From the NCBI GenBank assembly GCA_903902325.1, contig CAIUUO010000253.1, forward strand, positions 1-33,962: DNA of 33,962 bases. Direction: 5' to 3'. Numbering within the stretch: position 1 is the stretch's first letter; the number at the start of each line of letters is the position of its first letter. Source of the stretch: an uncultured Bacteroidia bacterium (GTDB lineage: Bacteria; Bacteroidota; Bacteroidia; Bacteroidales; Prolixibacteraceae). The notes beneath the pieces were generated by a model. The model did no database searches. It saw only the letters and a program-made list of their open reading frames with translations, and had not been told where the DNA came from. This document shows positions 31,562-33,962 of the stretch, in pieces. Both the position numbers and the translations under genes were made by a program.

Positions 31562-33693
31562 TCTGCAAGCCCTTTCATCGAAAATGCGATCCTCTTCCTT
31601 GGGATATCCACTTCAACGACCCGTACCTTCACGTGTTGCTGAAGTTTTACAATTTCTGCCGGATCGCTGACGAAACGATCAGCCATTTCGCTGACATGAA
31701 CCAGTCCGTCCTGCTTGATTCCTACATCTACAAATGCGCCAAACCGGGTGATGTTGGTGACGATGCCGGGAAGCACCATCCCCGAAATCAGATCGGTCAT
31801 GGAGTAGATTCCGTCCGCAAACTCAAAATGCTTGATGCCTGAGCGCGGATCCCTTCCGGGTTTCGCCAATTCGCTCAGGATATCTGTCAGCGTTGGCAAA
31901 CCCACCTCCTTGCTTACATATTTGTTCAGGTCGATTTTGGCAGTCAGCTGTTCCTTTCCGATTAGTTCTGTAAGCGGAGTTCCAAGATCCTTCGCAATTT
32001 TTTCCACCAACTTGTAGCGTTCAGGGTGTACTGCCGAATTATCAAGAGGATTTTGCCCTCCTGATATCCGCAGGAACCCTGCGCACTGCTCGTAGGCTTT
32101 CGGTCCCATGCGCGGAACTTTCCGCAAGGCATCCCGCGAGGGGAATGGGCCATTCACCTTACGATATTCCACGATATTCTGGGCAAGGGTCGTATTGAGG
32201 CCTGAAACATAATTCAGCAGGTGGCTGCTGGCGGTATTCAAATCGACGCCCACCTTGTTGACACAGGATTCCACGGTAGTTTCCAGTGAACCCTGCAGCA
32301 GTTTCTGGTCGACATCGTGCTGGTACTGGCCAACTCCAATCGATTTGGGGTCAATTTTAACGAGTTCTGCAAGCGGGTCCATCAGCCTGCGGCCGATCGA
32401 AATGGCACCCCTTACCGTCACATCGTATTGCGGAAATTCGTCACGTGCGGTTTTGGAGGCAGAATAGACGGAAGCGCCGTCTTCGCTCACTACGAAAACC
32501 TGGATCTCGCGGTCGAACCGCATCCGCTTGAAAAAGCTTTCCGTTTCCCTGCTGGCGGTACCGTCGCCGATGGCAATGGCATCTACCTTGTAACTGCCAA
32601 TCAGCGAGGTGATTTTTTTCATCGCCTGACTCGTTTCAGACTGTGGAGGATGGGGATAGATGGTTTCGTTGTGCAGCAAGTTTCCCTGGGCATCGAGGCA
32701 GACTACCTTGCAACCCGATTTGAATCCCGGGTCGATGCCCATCACCCGTTTCTGTCCCAATGGAGGGGCAAGCAACAACTGTCTGAGATTCTCTGTAAAT
32801 ACCTTGATTGCCTCACTGTCTGCCTTTTCCTTTGATTCTCCGAAGAATTCCGTCTCCATGGAGGGCGCAAGCAGCCGCTTGTATGCATCTTTAACTGCAA
32901 GGGCAACCTGTTCACTGCTCTCGTTACGCGAGGTGACGAAATAGTGCTCGAGCCTTTCGATTGTTTTTTCATCGTCAGGTGAGAGTGCCAGTTTGAGGAA
33001 GCCTTCCTTTTCTCCCCGCCGCATGGCAAGTAATCTATGGGAAGGACAGCGTTTCAAGGGTTCAGACGAATCAAAATAGTCACGGTATTTAATACCCTCC
33101 TCTTCCTTGCCTTTCACCACTTTGGAATATACCACTGCTTCCCTGGCGAATGAATTCCTGCCAATATTTCTGGCTCCCTCGTGCTCATTTACTGCCTCGG
33201 CAACGATGTCCCTTGCCCCGGCCAGAGCTTCATCCACATCGGGAACCTGATCGTTCAGGAATCGTTTGGCCCGCGAACGCGGATCTCTTTCAACCTGTTC
33301 CATGAGAATTTCAGCCAGAGGTGCAAGTCCTTTCTCTCTGGCAATGGTTGCACGTGTCCTTCGTTTGGGTTTGTATGGCAGGTAGATGTCTTCCAGTTCG
33401 TTCAACTGATAGCAATCTTCAATTTTAGTTTTCAAATCCGGAGTCAGCGCATCCTGCTCAAGGATGGACTTCAAAATAGTCTCTTTTCGTTTCTCAAGTT
33501 CGGTCAGTCGCTCATCTTCCTCCTTAATTTGAAGAAGAAATACTTCATCCAGACTGCCCGTCATTTCCTTGCGGTATCGGGCAACAAAAGGAATGGTTGC
33601 TCCCTCGTCAAATAAAGTTAATGTATTGACTATTTGGTGCTTGGATACGCCAGTGCGCCCAGAAAGCAATTCAAGAATCTTATCTGTTCTCAT
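31555..33693 (-). CDS. tex: Tex-family RNA-binding transcription accessory protein
   Basis: 712 residues, close to the usual size. Order: N-terminal helical Tex domain (1-~190), YqgF/RuvC-like domain from 316 (VMGIDPGFKSGCKVV, then AIAIGDGTASRETE), helix-hairpin-helix pair (about 485-550: GVDLNTASSHLLNYVSGL, RKVPRMGPKAYEQCAGFLR) and an S1 RNA-binding domain (about 637-708: GMVLPGIVTNITRFGAFVDVG, DGLVHVSEMADRFV). Tex binds RNA and interacts with transcription, homologous to eukaryotic Spt6; the YqgF part is usually not catalytic. Cytoplasmic. The stop codon lies within the AAGGATA repeat, so the last residues AEG come from its border. Its promoter (33699-33706) is only a few bases from the start codon. 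Confidence 0.97.
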   Translation of the reverse strand: MRTDKILELLSGRTGVSKHQIVNTLTLFDEGATIPFVARYRKEMTGSLDEVFLLQIKEEDERLTELEKRKETILKSILEQDALTPDLKTKIEDCYQLNELEDIYLPYKPKRRTRATIAREKGLAPLAEILMEQVERDPRSRAKRFLNDQVPDVDEALAGARDIVAEAVNEHEGARNIGRNSFAREAVVYSKVVKGKEEEGIKYRDYFDSSEPLKRCPSHRLLAMRRGEKEGFLKLALSPDDEKTIERLEHYFVTSRNESSEQVALAVKDAYKRLLAPSMETEFFGESKEKADSEAIKVFTENLRQLLLAPPLGQKRVMGIDPGFKSGCKVVCLDAQGNLLHNETIYPHPPQSETSQAMKKITSLIGSYKVDAIAIGDGTASRETESFFKRMRFDREIQVFVVSEDGASVYSASKTARDEFPQYDVTVRGAISIGRRLMDPLAELVKIDPKSIGVGQYQHDVDQKLLQGSLETTVESCVNKVGVDLNTASSHLLNYVSGLNTTLAQNIVEYRKVNGPFPSRDALRKVPRMGPKAYEQCAGFLRISGGQNPLDNSAVHPERYKLVEKIAKDLGTPLTELIGKEQLTAKIDLNKYVSKEVGLPTLTDILSELAKPGRDPRSGIKHFEFADGIYSMTDLISGMVLPGIVTNITRFGAFVDVGIKQDGLVHVSEMADRFVSDPAEIVKLQQHVKVRVVEVDIPRKRIAFSMKGLAEG

Positions 33694-33698
33694 GAGTA

Positions 33699-33706
33699 CA
33701 AAGTTA
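33699..33706 (-). promoter_or_regulatory. -7 promoter element of tex
   Basis: Minus-strand TAACTTTG matches TAnnTTTG and ends 5 nt before the start codon (33693), so the mRNA should be leaderless or nearly so. Confidence 0.5.
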
Positions 33707-33721
33707 GAAGAAACACCGGAA

Positions 33722-33758
33722 AAGTAAAGGAAAAAGGATAAAGGCTAAAGGAAAAAGT
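33722..33758. repeat. Period-7 AAGGATA-type array upstream of tex
   Basis: AAAGTAAAGGAAAAAGGATA followed by AAGGCTA, AAGGAAA. Same unit family as at 29506 and 31508; tex therefore has it on both sides. Confidence 0.75.
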
Positions 33759-33870
33759 TAGGAAACAGTTCAATCAGGATTTCACAGCAACATGCAATTT
33801 TCGACACCCACATTCATCCATCAGTCTCTCAATTGTAGGGTTAGTTTGACTCGATTCCATTTCTATCGTT

Positions 33871-33962
33871 CCTTCGGCTTCGCTCAGGGATTTTCAACTA
33901 TCCACATTTTCACATGGTCGATTTACTCTTCGACTCCTTAACCCCTTCGGCTTCGCTCAGGG
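33871..33962. repeat. Two CCTTCGGCTTCGCTCAGGG repeats at the window end
   Basis: Copies at 33871-33889 and 33942-33962 (the second runs to the window edge). Related copies at 947-980, 10528-10548, 10581-10602 and, inverted, 31532-31550. The ends CCCT and AGGG are complementary. No gene is seen in 33760-33962. Confidence 0.8.

Overview
The window looks like chromosomal DNA of a member of the Bacteroidota, probably a Bacteroidales/Marinilabiliales-type lineage. The evidence is a complete Bat (Bacteroides aerotolerance) operon, DUF4301, GxxExxY and TIGR01212-type genes, start codons without Shine-Dalgarno sites, and repeated matches to the Bacteroidota -7 promoter element TAnnTTTG, in two places with a -33 TTTG at 18-19 nt. 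No rRNA, tRNA, CRISPR array or intact insertion sequence was seen.

Layout. 1-1.5 kb: an NlpE/META lipoprotein and a small coiled-coil protein, both on the minus strand. 1.5-5.8 kb: an AT-rich, accessory-looking stretch with a decayed HigB toxin gene in front of an intact HigA antitoxin gene, a hybrid histidine kinase with duplicated PAS domains, and a cysteine-rich DUF3795 protein. 5.9-7.3 kb: a tryptophanase/tyrosine phenol-lyase family enzyme. 7.85-10.4 kb: a catalytic/non-catalytic pair of M16 peptidase subunits. 10.7-17.1 kb: a radical SAM protein, DUF4301, a TPR protein, aroE, truA and a GxxExxY nuclease-fold protein. 17.4-26.1 kb: MoxR, DUF58, a membrane protein, BatA, BatB, BatC, BatD and BatE, all on the plus strand, with 4-nt overlaps at the membrane protein/BatA and BatB/BatC junctions. 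26.3-29.5 kb: a cyclase-family hydrolase, an unrecognised membrane-anchored protein and a secreted GH2 glycosidase. 29.8-31.5 kb: a LytS/LytTR-type two-component pair. 31.6-33.7 kb: Tex on the minus strand.

Genes acting together. MoxR is expected to act as chaperone for the von Willebrand A proteins DUF58, BatA and BatB in the inner membrane, with TPR proteins BatC and BatE and the large periplasmic BatD as partners. The two M16 proteins probably form one heterodimer. HigA may still repress its promoter through a perfect palindrome although its toxin is dead.

The most unusual feature is the spacers. About fifteen contain short arrays of 7-9 nt period (or related, less regular motifs), each with its own unit, often starting at or inside a stop codon and often paired as inverted copies. 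Two convergent junctions carry the same unit, and three array edges share a 16-nt consensus. The GxxExxY nuclease gene is itself bracketed by inverted copies of one such repeat. I know of no described element that matches this in full; all of this is read by eye and needs a genome-wide count.
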